A stretch of DNA of 64,000 nucleotides from Flavobacterium sp. (GTDB lineage Bacteria; Bacteroidota; Bacteroidia; Flavobacteriales; Flavobacteriaceae): positions 1 through 64,000 of the forward strand of contig NZ_SEBR01000008.1 of the NCBI RefSeq assembly GCF_004295795.1, given 5' to 3'. Position 1 is the first letter of the stretch, and each line of letters opens with the position of its first letter. Of the stretch, positions 8,305 through 16,464 are shown one piece after another. The position numbers and the translations under genes were made by a program. Under the pieces are notes generated by a model that was given only the letters and a program-made list of their open reading frames with translations, was not told where the DNA came from and made no database searches.

Positions 8305-9435
8305 TTAGAGTCGATTGTTCATCTGACGGACCATTTTCTCTTTCCACTCGCGGAAATCTCCCGCTAAGATATGTTTTCTGGCCTCGCGCACCAACCACAT
8401 GTAAAATCCGAGGTTGTGGATCGTGGCGATCTGTTTTCCGAGATATTCATCGGCTACGAACAAATGGCGCAGATAAGCTTTCGTGTACTCGCGGTCTACG
8501 AATGTCGTCCCGTTTTCGTCGAGTATCGAAAAATCGTCGGCCCACTTTCTATTTTTGATGTTGATCGTGCCGTAAGCCGTGAACAACATGCCGTTTCTGG
8601 CGTTTCTGGTTGGCATCACGCAGTCGAACATGTCGATTCCGAGCGCGATGTTTTCGAGAATGTTGATAGGAGTTCCGACGCCCATCAGGTAACGCGGCTT
8701 GTCTTCTGGCAAAATCGCCGTCACGACTTCGGTCATCGCGTACATTTCTTCTGCCGGTTCACCAACCGAGAGTCCGCCGATGGCATTGCCGACTTGTTGG
8801 GAATTGGCGATATATTCCGCCGATTGCTGACGCAAATCCTTATAAGTACTTCCTTGCACGATTGGGAAAAATGCCTGCTCGTACCCGTATTTGAACGGCA
8901 ATTTGTCCAGGTGCGAAATGCAACGGTCGAGCCAGCGATGCGTCATGTGCATCGAACGTTGGGCGTATCTGTAATCGCATGGATACGGCGTACATTCGTC
9001 AAAGGCCATGATGATGTCGGCGCCTATCGTACGTTGGATTTCCATCACGTTTTCTGGCGTAAAAAAGTGGTAGGAACCGTCGATGTGCGACTTGAACTTC
9101 ACGCCTTCTTCCTTGATTTTTCGGTTGGCAGACAAAGAGTAGACCTGATAACCGCCCGAATCTGTCAGGATATTCCTGTCCCAACCCATGAATTTGTGCA
9201 AACCTCCGGCTTTCTCGAGGATTTCGGTTCGCGGACGCAAATACAGATGGTAAGTGTTTCCGAGGATGATATCCGGATTGATTTCCTCCCGCAACTCGCG
9301 TTGGTGCACGCCTTTCACGGACGCGACCGTTCCCACGGGCATAAAAATCGGGGTTTCTATAACGCCGTGGTCTGTAGTTAACTTTCCGGCGCGGGCTTTG
9401 GTTTGCGGGTCTTTTTGTAAAAGGTCGAATTTCAT
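8305..9435 (-). CDS. tgt: Queuine tRNA-ribosyltransferase
   Basis: 376 residues from the ATG at 9435, where the family's usual N-terminus (MKFDL) begins; the longer frame to 9684 is noncoding. It exchanges guanine for a queuosine precursor base at position 34 of tRNAs with GUN anticodons. Seen motifs: TDSGGYQVYSL around 93, the FDECTPYPCDY substrate segment around 145, GGLSVGE around 220, and GIDMFDCVMPTRNARNG, which holds the catalytic aspartate. It is the first gene of an apparent tgt-lptG-EamA operon. A TAnnTTTG-like -7 element (TATATTTG, minus strand) lies at 9461-9468, but no clear TTG partner is seen. Confidence 0.95.
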   Translation of the reverse strand: MKFDLLQKDPQTKARAGKLTTDHGVIETPIFMPVGTVASVKGVHQRELREEINPDIILGNTYHLYLRPRTEILEKAGGLHKFMGWDRNILTDSGGYQVYSLSANRKIKEEGVKFKSHIDGSYHFFTPENVMEIQRTIGADIIMAFDECTPYPCDYRYAQRSMHMTHRWLDRCISHLDKLPFKYGYEQAFFPIVQGSTYKDLRQQSAEYIANSQQVGNAIGGLSVGEPAEEMYAMTEVVTAILPEDKPRYLMGVGTPINILENIALGIDMFDCVMPTRNARNGMLFTAYGTINIKNRKWADDFSILDENGTTFVDREYTKAYLRHLFVADEYLGKQIATIHNLGFYMWLVREARKHILAGDFREWKEKMVRQMNNRL

Positions 9436-9682
9436 GTTTGTCCCGATGTTTTTCGGCTCGCAAATATAGTCGAAATCAGCTATTGGTTTGGGACACTTTA
9501 GTTTGAATTTAAGAGTTGCGCCTGAGCGGATGCAAAACGCTCGTTTCCAAATCGCGATCGGCTTCCTGATTCCGGAAACCACTTCTGACGATTGGCGCGT
9601 TTCACAATATGGATTGTCGCTTCCACCACTCGATTTCGTCTCAAAAATCCGATAACTTTGGACAAAGCAAAAAACAAAAACC

Positions 9683-10174
9683 ATGAACTTTCAGACAAAC
9701 AGCCAGCAAATCGAGCCTTTTTTGTGGTTCGACACCCAAGCAGAAGAAGCCGTGAACAAATATGTTTCGCTATTTCCGAATTCGAAGGTCAACGCCACGA
9801 CGCGCTTCGGGAAAGAAGGTCCGGGACCCGAAGGCTCGGTGATGACGATAGGTTTCGAGCTCAACGGAATCAAGTTCGCAGCGCTGAACGGCGGCCCGAT
9901 GTTCAAGTTCACCGAAGCCGTTTCGTTCGTGATCCACTGCAAAGACCAAAGCGAGGTCGACAAATATTGGGACGCGCTGCTCGAAGGCGGGCAAACCCAG
10001 GCTTGCGGCTGGCTCAAGGACAAATTCGGGCTGTCGTGGCAAATCATTCCCGACAAATTCCTCGAGTTGATAAAATCGGACGAGCCCAAAAAAATCGCCA
10101 GCATGATGCAAGCCATGATGAAGATGATAAAACTCGACGAAGCGGAATTGGTCGCGGCATACGACGCAGGCTGA
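9683..10174 (+). CDS. PhnB-like VOC-superfamily protein
   Basis: 163 residues that match the group annotated as 3-demethylubiquinone-9 3-methyltransferase-like or PhnB-like glyoxalase-fold proteins. It opens with IEPFLWFDTQAEEAVNKYVSLFPNS and has GPEGSVMTIGFELNG in the middle. The fold is a paired beta-alpha-beta-beta-beta module; the enzymatic function of this subgroup is not established and the methyltransferase name is misleading. A -7 element TAACTTTG lies at 9653-9660, 22 bases before the ATG. Divergent from tgt. Confidence 0.8.
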   Translation: MNFQTNSQQIEPFLWFDTQAEEAVNKYVSLFPNSKVNATTRFGKEGPGPEGSVMTIGFELNGIKFAALNGGPMFKFTEAVSFVIHCKDQSEVDKYWDALLEGGQTQACGWLKDKFGLSWQIIPDKFLELIKSDEPKKIASMMQAMMKMIKLDEAELVAAYDAG

Positions 10175-10326
10175 ACGGGCGATTCAAATAAAATGAACTT
10201 TTTTTTCGCAAACACTGTAACAAATCGCGGCGACGTTCTTCTTTATAGAAATCATCAGTCGCAAATCAATCACGAATCAATCGCAGATCATCAATCAAGG
10301 CAGTCACACCGAAATCAAAATGCAAT

Positions 10327-10354
10327 TCCCGTCTAATCAGCGGGATTTTTTTTT
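10327..10354 (+). terminator. Rho-independent terminator
   Basis: TCCCG at 10327-10331 pairs with CGGGA at 10341-10345 and is followed by nine T residues. It lies 150 bases after the PhnB-like gene. Confidence 0.6.
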
Positions 10355-10444
10355 AGTGATAAAGTCACGGATGTGGAAATGCCTGAGTTGTCTGATCGCA
10401 TCGACAAAATCATATCTCAAAACTGATTTTTTGTTTCTGCGACA

Positions 10445-10792
10445 AAGCCCTAGCCCGGGTGAAGCGGCTTAGCCTTTCGAGGAAGCCGACGTGATTTTTC
10501 GCGCCCAAAACAGCGACCGAAGGAAGCTCGTTTTGGGCGCAGAAAAAACCGACGGGTTCGAGAAAGCTAAAAGCGGCAGCCGGAATTTGCTTCAAAATAT
10601 TGTGTCGAAAAACTGGAAACAACAAATGATGATTACGGACGACCTTTATTTAACAAAAAGTACATGTTTTCTGTAATGAGCGTATTTTGGAAATCCCGAT
10701 CTTACCTTCAGGGAAGGGGAAAATGTTTATCCCTACAAAATCGCGGAATGAATCGGTTACAGAAAATCTGTAAAAATTGTTAAATGAAGGTT
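10445..10792 (+). repeat. Two-block direct repeat, copy A
   Basis: Block 1 (about 10445-10600) and block 2 (about 10650-10792) both recur in the same order and orientation at 20069-20443, with unrelated sequence between the blocks. Block 2 contains TTTTCTGTAA near 10668 pairing with TTACAGAAAA at 10757-10766, and an inner TTACAGA-AAA-TCTGTAA hairpin at 10757-10773. No gene is seen in 10175-10929 apart from this. Confidence 0.8.
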
Positions 10793-10809
10793 CAGTAGAT
10801 TTACTTTTG
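10777..10809 (+). promoter_or_regulatory. Bacteroidota-type promoter for SRPBCC gene
   Basis: TTG at 10777-10779, a 22-base spacer, and TACTTTTG (TAnnTTTG) at 10802-10809. It overlaps the end of repeat copy A and precedes the ATG at 10930 by about 120 bases. Confidence 0.5.
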
Positions 10810-10929
10810 TCTTTCGGAAAACACCACATCTTTTCATGGCCACATTTCTCGGCAAAACAAAAAACTTCAGGCACTTCGGGCTCAGTCGCTCAGACACTCA
10901 AAAAAATCCTAACTAAAAAAAAAACGATC

Positions 10930-11358
10930 ATGGACAACACACTGAACATCACGCAATCGGTCGAGATTCACGCCACGGCGGCCGACGTCTGGAAAGGCGT
11001 CACAGACCCGGAACTCATAAAAGAATATTTTTTCGGAACCACGATGGAAACGTCATGGGAAAAAGGCGCGCCCGTTTTTTGGAGAGGCGTCTGGGACGGA
11101 AAAGCATACGAGGAAAAGGGCGAAGTGCTCGATATCGATCGGGGAAATTCCGTGTCGGTGAGCTACCTGACTTCGGGCCTTGAAGACAAACCCGAAAATT
11201 ATGCGGTCGTCACCTACGAAATTGAAACTTTGGACGAGGAATTCACGAAACTCACGATCACGCAAGAAGGTTTCCAAGACCAAAAAGCCTGTGACGATTC
11301 GCGTGAAAACTGGAAAGTCGTACTCGATGGCTTGAGAAAAGTCGTCGAAAATCTCTAG
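10930..11358 (+). CDS. AHSA1/SRPBCC-domain protein
   Basis: 142 residues from the ATG at 10930; the in-frame extension back to 10777 is within the promoter and repeat. It is a START-like helix-grip fold: ITQSVEIHATAADVWKGVTDPELIKEYF at the N-terminus, a central KGEVLDIDRG turn, and a C-terminal long helix (DDSRENWKVVLDGLRKVVE). Family members bind hydrophobic ligands or act as Hsp90-activator-like proteins; no specific ligand can be named. Monocistronic by context. Confidence 0.8.
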   Translation: MDNTLNITQSVEIHATAADVWKGVTDPELIKEYFFGTTMETSWEKGAPVFWRGVWDGKAYEEKGEVLDIDRGNSVSVSYLTSGLEDKPENYAVVTYEIETLDEEFTKLTITQEGFQDQKACDDSRENWKVVLDGLRKVVENL

Positions 11359-11883
11359 GAAGAGCAAGCGAACTAAAGCCATTTTCGGTAGCCAAAAACC
11401 TGATTTCCAATTTGGAGTCAGTTTTTTTTTATTGTCGGATTTTCGGACTTTCGGATTTGGACTCAAACCGATAATTGCCATTTGAACATAACTGAATTCT
11501 CGCATCTCTCAATCAGTCGGACGCTTTCGAATTTAACACATTAAGGACATTAAGGACATTAAGGAAATTAAGTTTGTTAAGCAAAAACTACTACGACAAC
11601 TTCGAAACACATCTCCTTACTGCTCTTAATGAACTTAATGGTTCAAAAAAAACTACAAGGTCGAAAAAACCTTGCAGGTCAGCATAAAAAAACAAACAGC
11701 GGATTTTGCCTCAAAAGTGATCGGCGTTGGAATTAGTCCAGCTGACTATCGGAATTGGATTTGGGATTTGTCCCGATAGCGATCGGGATTGGATTTTGGA
11801 ATTTGGATTTGGATTTTTAACTTTTATTATCCCTATTTTTGAGAATCCCGAAATCTCAACCGACAAAAATCAAAAAACAACCA
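11359..11883. repeat. Intergenic stretch with ACATTAAGG tandem array
   Basis: Nearly four copies of the 9-base unit ACATTAAGG occupy 11538-11572. The rest of this 525-base gap is AT-rich with short inverted segments and no credible gene. Confidence 0.6.
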
Positions 11884-13296
11884 ATGAACCTCCTAAAAAC
11901 AACACTAGTTGTGGCAGTTGCGCTTTTCACCGCGATGGTCGCAGCCCAGACCCAAAAATCCGTAAAAGTAGAAAACTGGCTCACCAAACCAGACAAGTCG
12001 GTACTTTTTACCAAGCAGTCCGATATAACTTCGGTCGAAGCGTCGGCGCTCACGAACAGGAACGGAATCTCGATCGACGACAAACAAACCTTCCAAACCA
12101 TAGACGGTTTCGGGTATTGCCTGAACGGCGGAAGCGCACAATTGCTCACGGCGATGGGCGAAGACGAACAAAAAGAACTTTTGGCCGATTTGTTTTCAAC
12201 TGCCGGAAATGCCATCGGGATAAGCTTTCTGAGAATCTCGATCGGCGCATCTGACCTTGACGACCACGTTTTCTCTTACAACGATCTGCCAAAAGGAAAA
12301 ACCGACGTCAAACTCGAAAAGTTCAGCCTGGAGAACGACCGCCGCACGGGATTGATCCCGATTCTCAAAAAAATCCTCAAGATCAACCCCAAAATAAAGA
12401 TCATGGGCTCGCCTTGGAGCGCTCCGGTCTGGATGAAAGACAACGGCGACACAAGAGGCGGCAGCCTGAAACCGGAATATTATCCGGTTTACGCCCAGTA
12501 TTTCGTGAAGTACATCCAAGGCATGAAAGCCGAAGGAATCGCCATCGATGCGATCACGATCCAAAACGAACCTTTGCATCCGGGCAACAATCCGAGTATG
12601 TACATGGAAGCCAAAGACCAACTGGTTTTCGTGCGCGATTTCCTCGGACCGGCGTTTGCCAAAGCGGGAATCAAGACCAAAATCGTGCTTTACGACCACA
12701 ATTGCGACAAACCTGACTATCCGATTTCGATCCTGAACGATCTAAAAGCCAAAAAGTTCATCGACGGTTCGGGCTTTCACCTTTACGGAGGCACGATCGA
12801 TGCCATGAGCAAGGTGCACGACGCGCATCCCGACAAAAACCTTTATTTCACCGAACAATGGACAGGCGGACCGGGCGATTTCCTTAACGATCTCAAGTGG
12901 AATGTCGAGCATTTGCTGGTCGGTGCGACGCGAAATTGGGCAAAAACGGTCTTGCAGTGGAATTTGGCCGCCGATTCGAAATACGATCCACACACAGATC
13001 GCGGCGGTTGCACGACTTGCATGGGCGCGGTCACGATCCAGGGTTCGAAAGTCAACAAAAATGTCGCGTATTACCACATGGCGCACGCCTCGAAATTCGC
13101 GCGTCCGGGGTCGAAACGCATCAAGACCAACGAAATCGAAGGTTTGCCGAACGTCGCTTTCCTGACGCCTGACGGAAAAACGGTTCTGGTCGTGGTCAAC
13201 ACATCGGCCGCAGCCAAGACGTTTTCGGTAAATTTCAACAACCAGACTTTCAGCTCGCAACTCGACGCCGGAGCGGTTTCGACCTATATTTTCTAA
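11884..13296 (+). CDS. GH30-family glycoside hydrolase, secreted
   Basis: 470 residues from the ATG at 11884, which gives a clean signal peptide (residues 1-21, ending at AAQ). The catalytic TIM barrel shows QTIDGFG at 71-77, FLRISIGASD at 115-124 and GSPWSAPVWMK at 175-185. The acid/base glutamate is E229 in IQNEP and the nucleophile E324 in FTEQW. A small beta domain closes the C-terminus. GH30 enzymes cleave beta-glucosyl, beta-xylosyl or related bonds; the group with glucosylceramidase-like sequence fits best. It is likely periplasmic or exported. The stop codon overlaps the next start (TAATG), so the two genes are coupled. Confidence 0.88.
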   Translation: MNLLKTTLVVAVALFTAMVAAQTQKSVKVENWLTKPDKSVLFTKQSDITSVEASALTNRNGISIDDKQTFQTIDGFGYCLNGGSAQLLTAMGEDEQKELLADLFSTAGNAIGISFLRISIGASDLDDHVFSYNDLPKGKTDVKLEKFSLENDRRTGLIPILKKILKINPKIKIMGSPWSAPVWMKDNGDTRGGSLKPEYYPVYAQYFVKYIQGMKAEGIAIDAITIQNEPLHPGNNPSMYMEAKDQLVFVRDFLGPAFAKAGIKTKIVLYDHNCDKPDYPISILNDLKAKKFIDGSGFHLYGGTIDAMSKVHDAHPDKNLYFTEQWTGGPGDFLNDLKWNVEHLLVGATRNWAKTVLQWNLAADSKYDPHTDRGGCTTCMGAVTIQGSKVNKNVAYYHMAHASKFARPGSKRIKTNEIEGLPNVAFLTPDGKTVLVVVNTSAAAKTFSVNFNNQTFSSQLDAGAVSTYIF

Positions 13297-14243
13297 TGCG
13301 GCTTCGCGTCGCTAGACATACCAAAGATTTGAGTCCGATGCTTGGTTTTTATACCGAAGTCATCGGACTTTCGGTTTTGGGAAAATTCGGGAACCACGAT
13401 GGTTACGACGGCATCTTCCTTGGAAAGCTGAACGAAAATTGGGAAATCGAATTCACAAGATCGGACGAAAATCCGGAACATTTCCCTGACGAGGACGACC
13501 TCTTGGTTTTCTATCTGAATTCTCAGGCCGAAATCGATGCCTTGGTGAAACGAGCCGGGCGTTTTGGAACAAATCCGATAGAAGCGAAAAATCCGTATTG
13601 GAGAGAAAACGGCAAAATCTTGCGCGATCCGGATGGTTTTCGTGTTTGCATCGGCCTGAAATCACCACGGCTGAAAATCGGGATGCTCACGAAAATCGCG
13701 CTCGATCTGGGAATCGGGGATTGGAATTCACTTTTGGAACACGTTCGCGATTTGCCTTACGGAAGAAACGCGAACCGACGCGATCTTAGCTTGGTTTTAA
13801 CCGAAGCAAAAGGCAGTTGTTCATCCAAACACGCGCTGTTGAAAGCAATCGCCGATGAAAACTACATTCCGGCAAAGCTGATTTTGGGCGTTTACCGAAT
13901 GTCGCGAAGGAACACGCCGGGAATTGGGAACACACTTGAGAACTCGGGTTTGGACTTTATTCCCGAAGCACATTGTTATTTGGATCTCGGCGGATTCAAG
14001 TTCGATTTCACTGCTGCAAATTCGGATTTCTCAAAACTCAAAGCAGACATTTTACACGAAATAGAAATCGAACCCGATCAGGTCTCGGATTTTAAAGTCA
14101 AGTTCCATCAGAATTTTGTGCGCGATTGGATTGCGTCCGAAAAAATTGCGCTTGACTACGATCAAGTCTGGAAACTGCGAGAAAACTGCATCGCCCGACT
14201 TTCGGACAACACTACATTTTCATCAGACCTGGATAAAGTCTGA
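13296..14243 (+). CDS. VOC domain fused to transglutaminase-like domain
   Basis: 315 residues. Residues 1-120 form a glyoxalase/VOC module (MLGFYTEVIGL near 15, ending with ILRDPDGFRVCIG). Residues 130-315 resemble a transglutaminase-like fold with a possible Cys-His-Asp triad: C175 in GSCSSKH, H226 in EAHCYLDLGG, D237 in FKFDFT. The start overlaps the GH30 stop by one base. The last 32 bases overlap the convergent gene at 14212. The fusion is unusual; the role is unknown, and the two halves may simply be two former neighbours joined in frame. Confidence 0.65.
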   Translation: MRLRVARHTKDLSPMLGFYTEVIGLSVLGKFGNHDGYDGIFLGKLNENWEIEFTRSDENPEHFPDEDDLLVFYLNSQAEIDALVKRAGRFGTNPIEAKNPYWRENGKILRDPDGFRVCIGLKSPRLKIGMLTKIALDLGIGDWNSLLEHVRDLPYGRNANRRDLSLVLTEAKGSCSSKHALLKAIADENYIPAKLILGVYRMSRRNTPGIGNTLENSGLDFIPEAHCYLDLGGFKFDFTAANSDFSKLKADILHEIEIEPDQVSDFKVKFHQNFVRDWIASEKIALDYDQVWKLRENCIARLSDNTTFSSDLDKV

Positions 14244-15588
14244 CGTAAACCTCGAACGCCATCGGATTTTTTCCGTACAGCTCGTCCAATCGGCTGGAAC
14301 TCGCGTAAAAACTGAACTGTCCGCCGGCGGCAAGATTGAATTTCTTCATTTTCAGGATGTCGTAACTGCTTCCGACCGTGATCGCATTCACCGGAAAAAC
14401 CGCGTGTTCGCCATAAATCGATTCGTCCAAAGCCAATTCCTCGGCCGATTTTTGCACGAATTCGTATTTTCCGTAAACCGCCAATCTTCGCTTATTCCAC
14501 GCGGCTTCAAACAATGCGGCGTGCTCGCCATCGTGTCCTTTCGATTTGTTCATTCCCCAAAGTGCGGTCGCGTTGAACCAGCCGTTCTTGTCCAATGGCA
14601 AGCTGTAAGTGGCCGAAGCGGTCGTTCGGTTCACGTCTTCGTTCAGATGCAATTCTTCGGGTTGTTTCAAAAATCCGTGGGAAACCTGAAGTGCCCAATT
14701 TTGGTTCGGATTGTATGAAAGTCGTCCCGAATAGCTGTCGAATCGCGGTTTGTCGAAATCGTACCGATGTTCGTTCGGCTCACGTCCGGTGAAAGACGAA
14801 CCTTCAATCTTGAACTTTTTGTATCGGAAACCGATCGTCGCCACGCCGAAGGTGATGTGCGTCGCATCGACCCAATGATGGCTCAAAGGCGCATCCGGAT
14901 TGTAAAGCGCTGACGGACGGTGCATGAACGCAACGGCTCCAAGCGCAGGTTCGCCCGGATATCCGACATAAACGAAAGCGTCGATTTCTTTGGTAAACGC
15001 GTGAGCGTAACTCACCGAAAGCTCCGAAAACAAATCGTGTGGATGCTGGCGATCGACCAAAGGCGCGCCGCGATAAGCTTCTCCGCTTTGGAACAACAAG
15101 GGATAACCGTCATTTCCACCGAGCGCGGCATCGAACGAAAACATCGTGCTGAAATGGAAAAGTCCTTTCTTGCCGACCGGTTTTTGTCCCATGAACATAA
15201 ACCAGTTCGGAGCGTCGAATTCGTCTGCGCCACGCGATCCGCGATTCGTGAAATCCTGGTTGTTGTATCGCACGAACAGACTGCCGTGCGTCATGAACAT
15301 CCAATCTTTCGAGTGGAACATGAGTCCGTACATTGGCGAGGCGTCTGGCAACCAACCTGTTCCCGAAGCGTTGCGGTTCATGGGAAGATTTCTCGAGAAA
15401 GCGTGTGGCATCGAATGCATTTGGTGTTCGGTTTTCGTGGAATCCGGGTCCATTTTCGACATATCGTGACCTTCGTGGTTTTGATGGTTTTGTGGCTTCG
15501 GATTATCTGGTTTGGCTTGATGGTGATCGTGTTGCGCGAATGTTTGCCAAGCTGTCAGCAACAGTGAGAAGGCAAGTATTTTTTTCAT
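14212..15588 (-). CDS. His-rich outer-membrane beta-barrel-like protein
   Basis: 458 residues with a signal peptide (1-18, cut near FAQ). A segment at 19-60 is very rich in His, Asp and Met (HDHHQAKP, HEGHDMSKMD), suggesting metal binding. The remainder alternates aromatic and polar residues like a porin-type barrel and ends in hydrophobic residues. In Bacteroidota such proteins often lie near copper or heavy-metal resistance genes, but no efflux gene is present here. Its 3' end overlaps the VOC-fusion gene by 32 bases. The metal role is inferred. Confidence 0.65.
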   Translation of the reverse strand: MKKILAFSLLLTAWQTFAQHDHHQAKPDNPKPQNHQNHEGHDMSKMDPDSTKTEHQMHSMPHAFSRNLPMNRNASGTGWLPDASPMYGLMFHSKDWMFMTHGSLFVRYNNQDFTNRGSRGADEFDAPNWFMFMGQKPVGKKGLFHFSTMFSFDAALGGNDGYPLLFQSGEAYRGAPLVDRQHPHDLFSELSVSYAHAFTKEIDAFVYVGYPGEPALGAVAFMHRPSALYNPDAPLSHHWVDATHITFGVATIGFRYKKFKIEGSSFTGREPNEHRYDFDKPRFDSYSGRLSYNPNQNWALQVSHGFLKQPEELHLNEDVNRTTASATYSLPLDKNGWFNATALWGMNKSKGHDGEHAALFEAAWNKRRLAVYGKYEFVQKSAEELALDESIYGEHAVFPVNAITVGSSYDILKMKKFNLAAGGQFSFYASSSRLDELYGKNPMAFEVYVRLYPGLMKM

Positions 15589-15779
15589 GATCCGTCTATT
15601 TTTCTGACTTGTAAAAGTAAAACAGCCGATTCGTTGCCGAACTGTACAATTATGGTTTGGTTTTGCAGGATTATGGACACGGACGGCTTCGGAAAATACC
15701 CGACCATCTGATTCTAAATCACATTGTTACATCCGACGAAAAATATGTAACTTGGTTTTGACAAATCGACGGGGCCGAA

Positions 15780-15834
15780 ATTCGTGCATTCGTGGCTCGA
15801 AACTAAACTGCATCTGAGCCACGAATGCACGAAT
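15780..15834. repeat. Perfect 19-base inverted repeat
   Basis: Arms at 15780-15798 and 15816-15834 are exact reverse complements (ATTCGTGCATTCGTGGCTC and its complement) around a 17-base loop. No T-run follows either arm. It sits 55 bases before the lipoprotein start, so it may be in its 5' leader. Confidence 0.75.
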
Positions 15835-15888
15835 CACATAAGCCTTACTATTTTAGACAACTTGTATTCAAGGAAAAAATCAGAATTC

Positions 15889-16398
15889 ATGAAAAAAATC
15901 GGACTCTTACTTTTGTTCGTGCTCGCGGCCTGCAGCAAACCTGAACCCAAACTTTTCAGCCACGACGGCGTTTCGTTCAACATTCCCGGCGACTGGAAAA
16001 TTGCCGAACAGGAAGCGATAACCGAAATCGGGTATTACCTCGCCGCCCAAAAAGAAGGACTGAGCTCAAGCGGATTGTTCACGCTGTCGTGGGTAAAAGG
16101 CGATCTGGACGCGAACGAAAACCTTCAGACATATCAAAGCGAAATGAACAGCAACATGACCTACAGTTCATCCGGGTTGGTTTTCACGCCCACAAAACCC
16201 GGGAAATTCGCGGGCAATGAAACGCTTTCGTGCGATTTTACGGCAAATATCCTCACGGTAAAACACCACGGAACATTGCATTGTTTTCATCTTAAAGGCC
16301 GCACCTACACCGTTTTGATCCAGGAAGCCGACGAGGACGTAAGCGACAACAAGGAAGGTTACGAGCTGATCGAAAAGACTTTTGCCGTAAAAGGCTGA
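15889..16398 (+). CDS. Small lipoprotein of unknown function
   Basis: 169 residues from the ATG at 15889, giving a lipoprotein signal with lipobox LAAC (Cys at about 15). The soluble part starts SHDGVSFNIPGDWKI, a pattern seen in periplasmic proteins of the PsbP/DUF1795-like type. The upstream in-frame extension runs through the inverted repeat and is not used. It is probably anchored in the periplasm or at the outer membrane. Followed by a shared terminator. Confidence 0.7.
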   Translation: MKKIGLLLLFVLAACSKPEPKLFSHDGVSFNIPGDWKIAEQEAITEIGYYLAAQKEGLSSSGLFTLSWVKGDLDANENLQTYQSEMNSNMTYSSSGLVFTPTKPGKFAGNETLSCDFTANILTVKHHGTLHCFHLKGRTYTVLIQEADEDVSDNKEGYELIEKTFAVKG

Positions 16399-16420
16399 AT
16401 CCAAATCAGGGAAAAATAAA

Positions 16421-16446
16421 AAGGCCGGATGATGATGTCCGGCCTT
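16421..16446. terminator. Bidirectional terminator
   Basis: AAGGCCGGA (16421-16429) pairs with TCCGGCCTT (16438-16446) between two convergent genes; A and T runs on both sides allow use in either direction. Confidence 0.85.
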
Positions 16447-16464
16447 TTCGTGTTTTAAAAAATA

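Noticed and set aside
8371..9381. 336-codon open frame opposite tgt
   Set aside because: Shadow of the GC-rich tgt gene; it is rich in His, Arg and Val from reversed codons and has no domain.
11538..11572. Possible CRISPR array from the ACATTAAGG units
   Set aside because: Units are nine bases with no spacers; simple tandem repeat.
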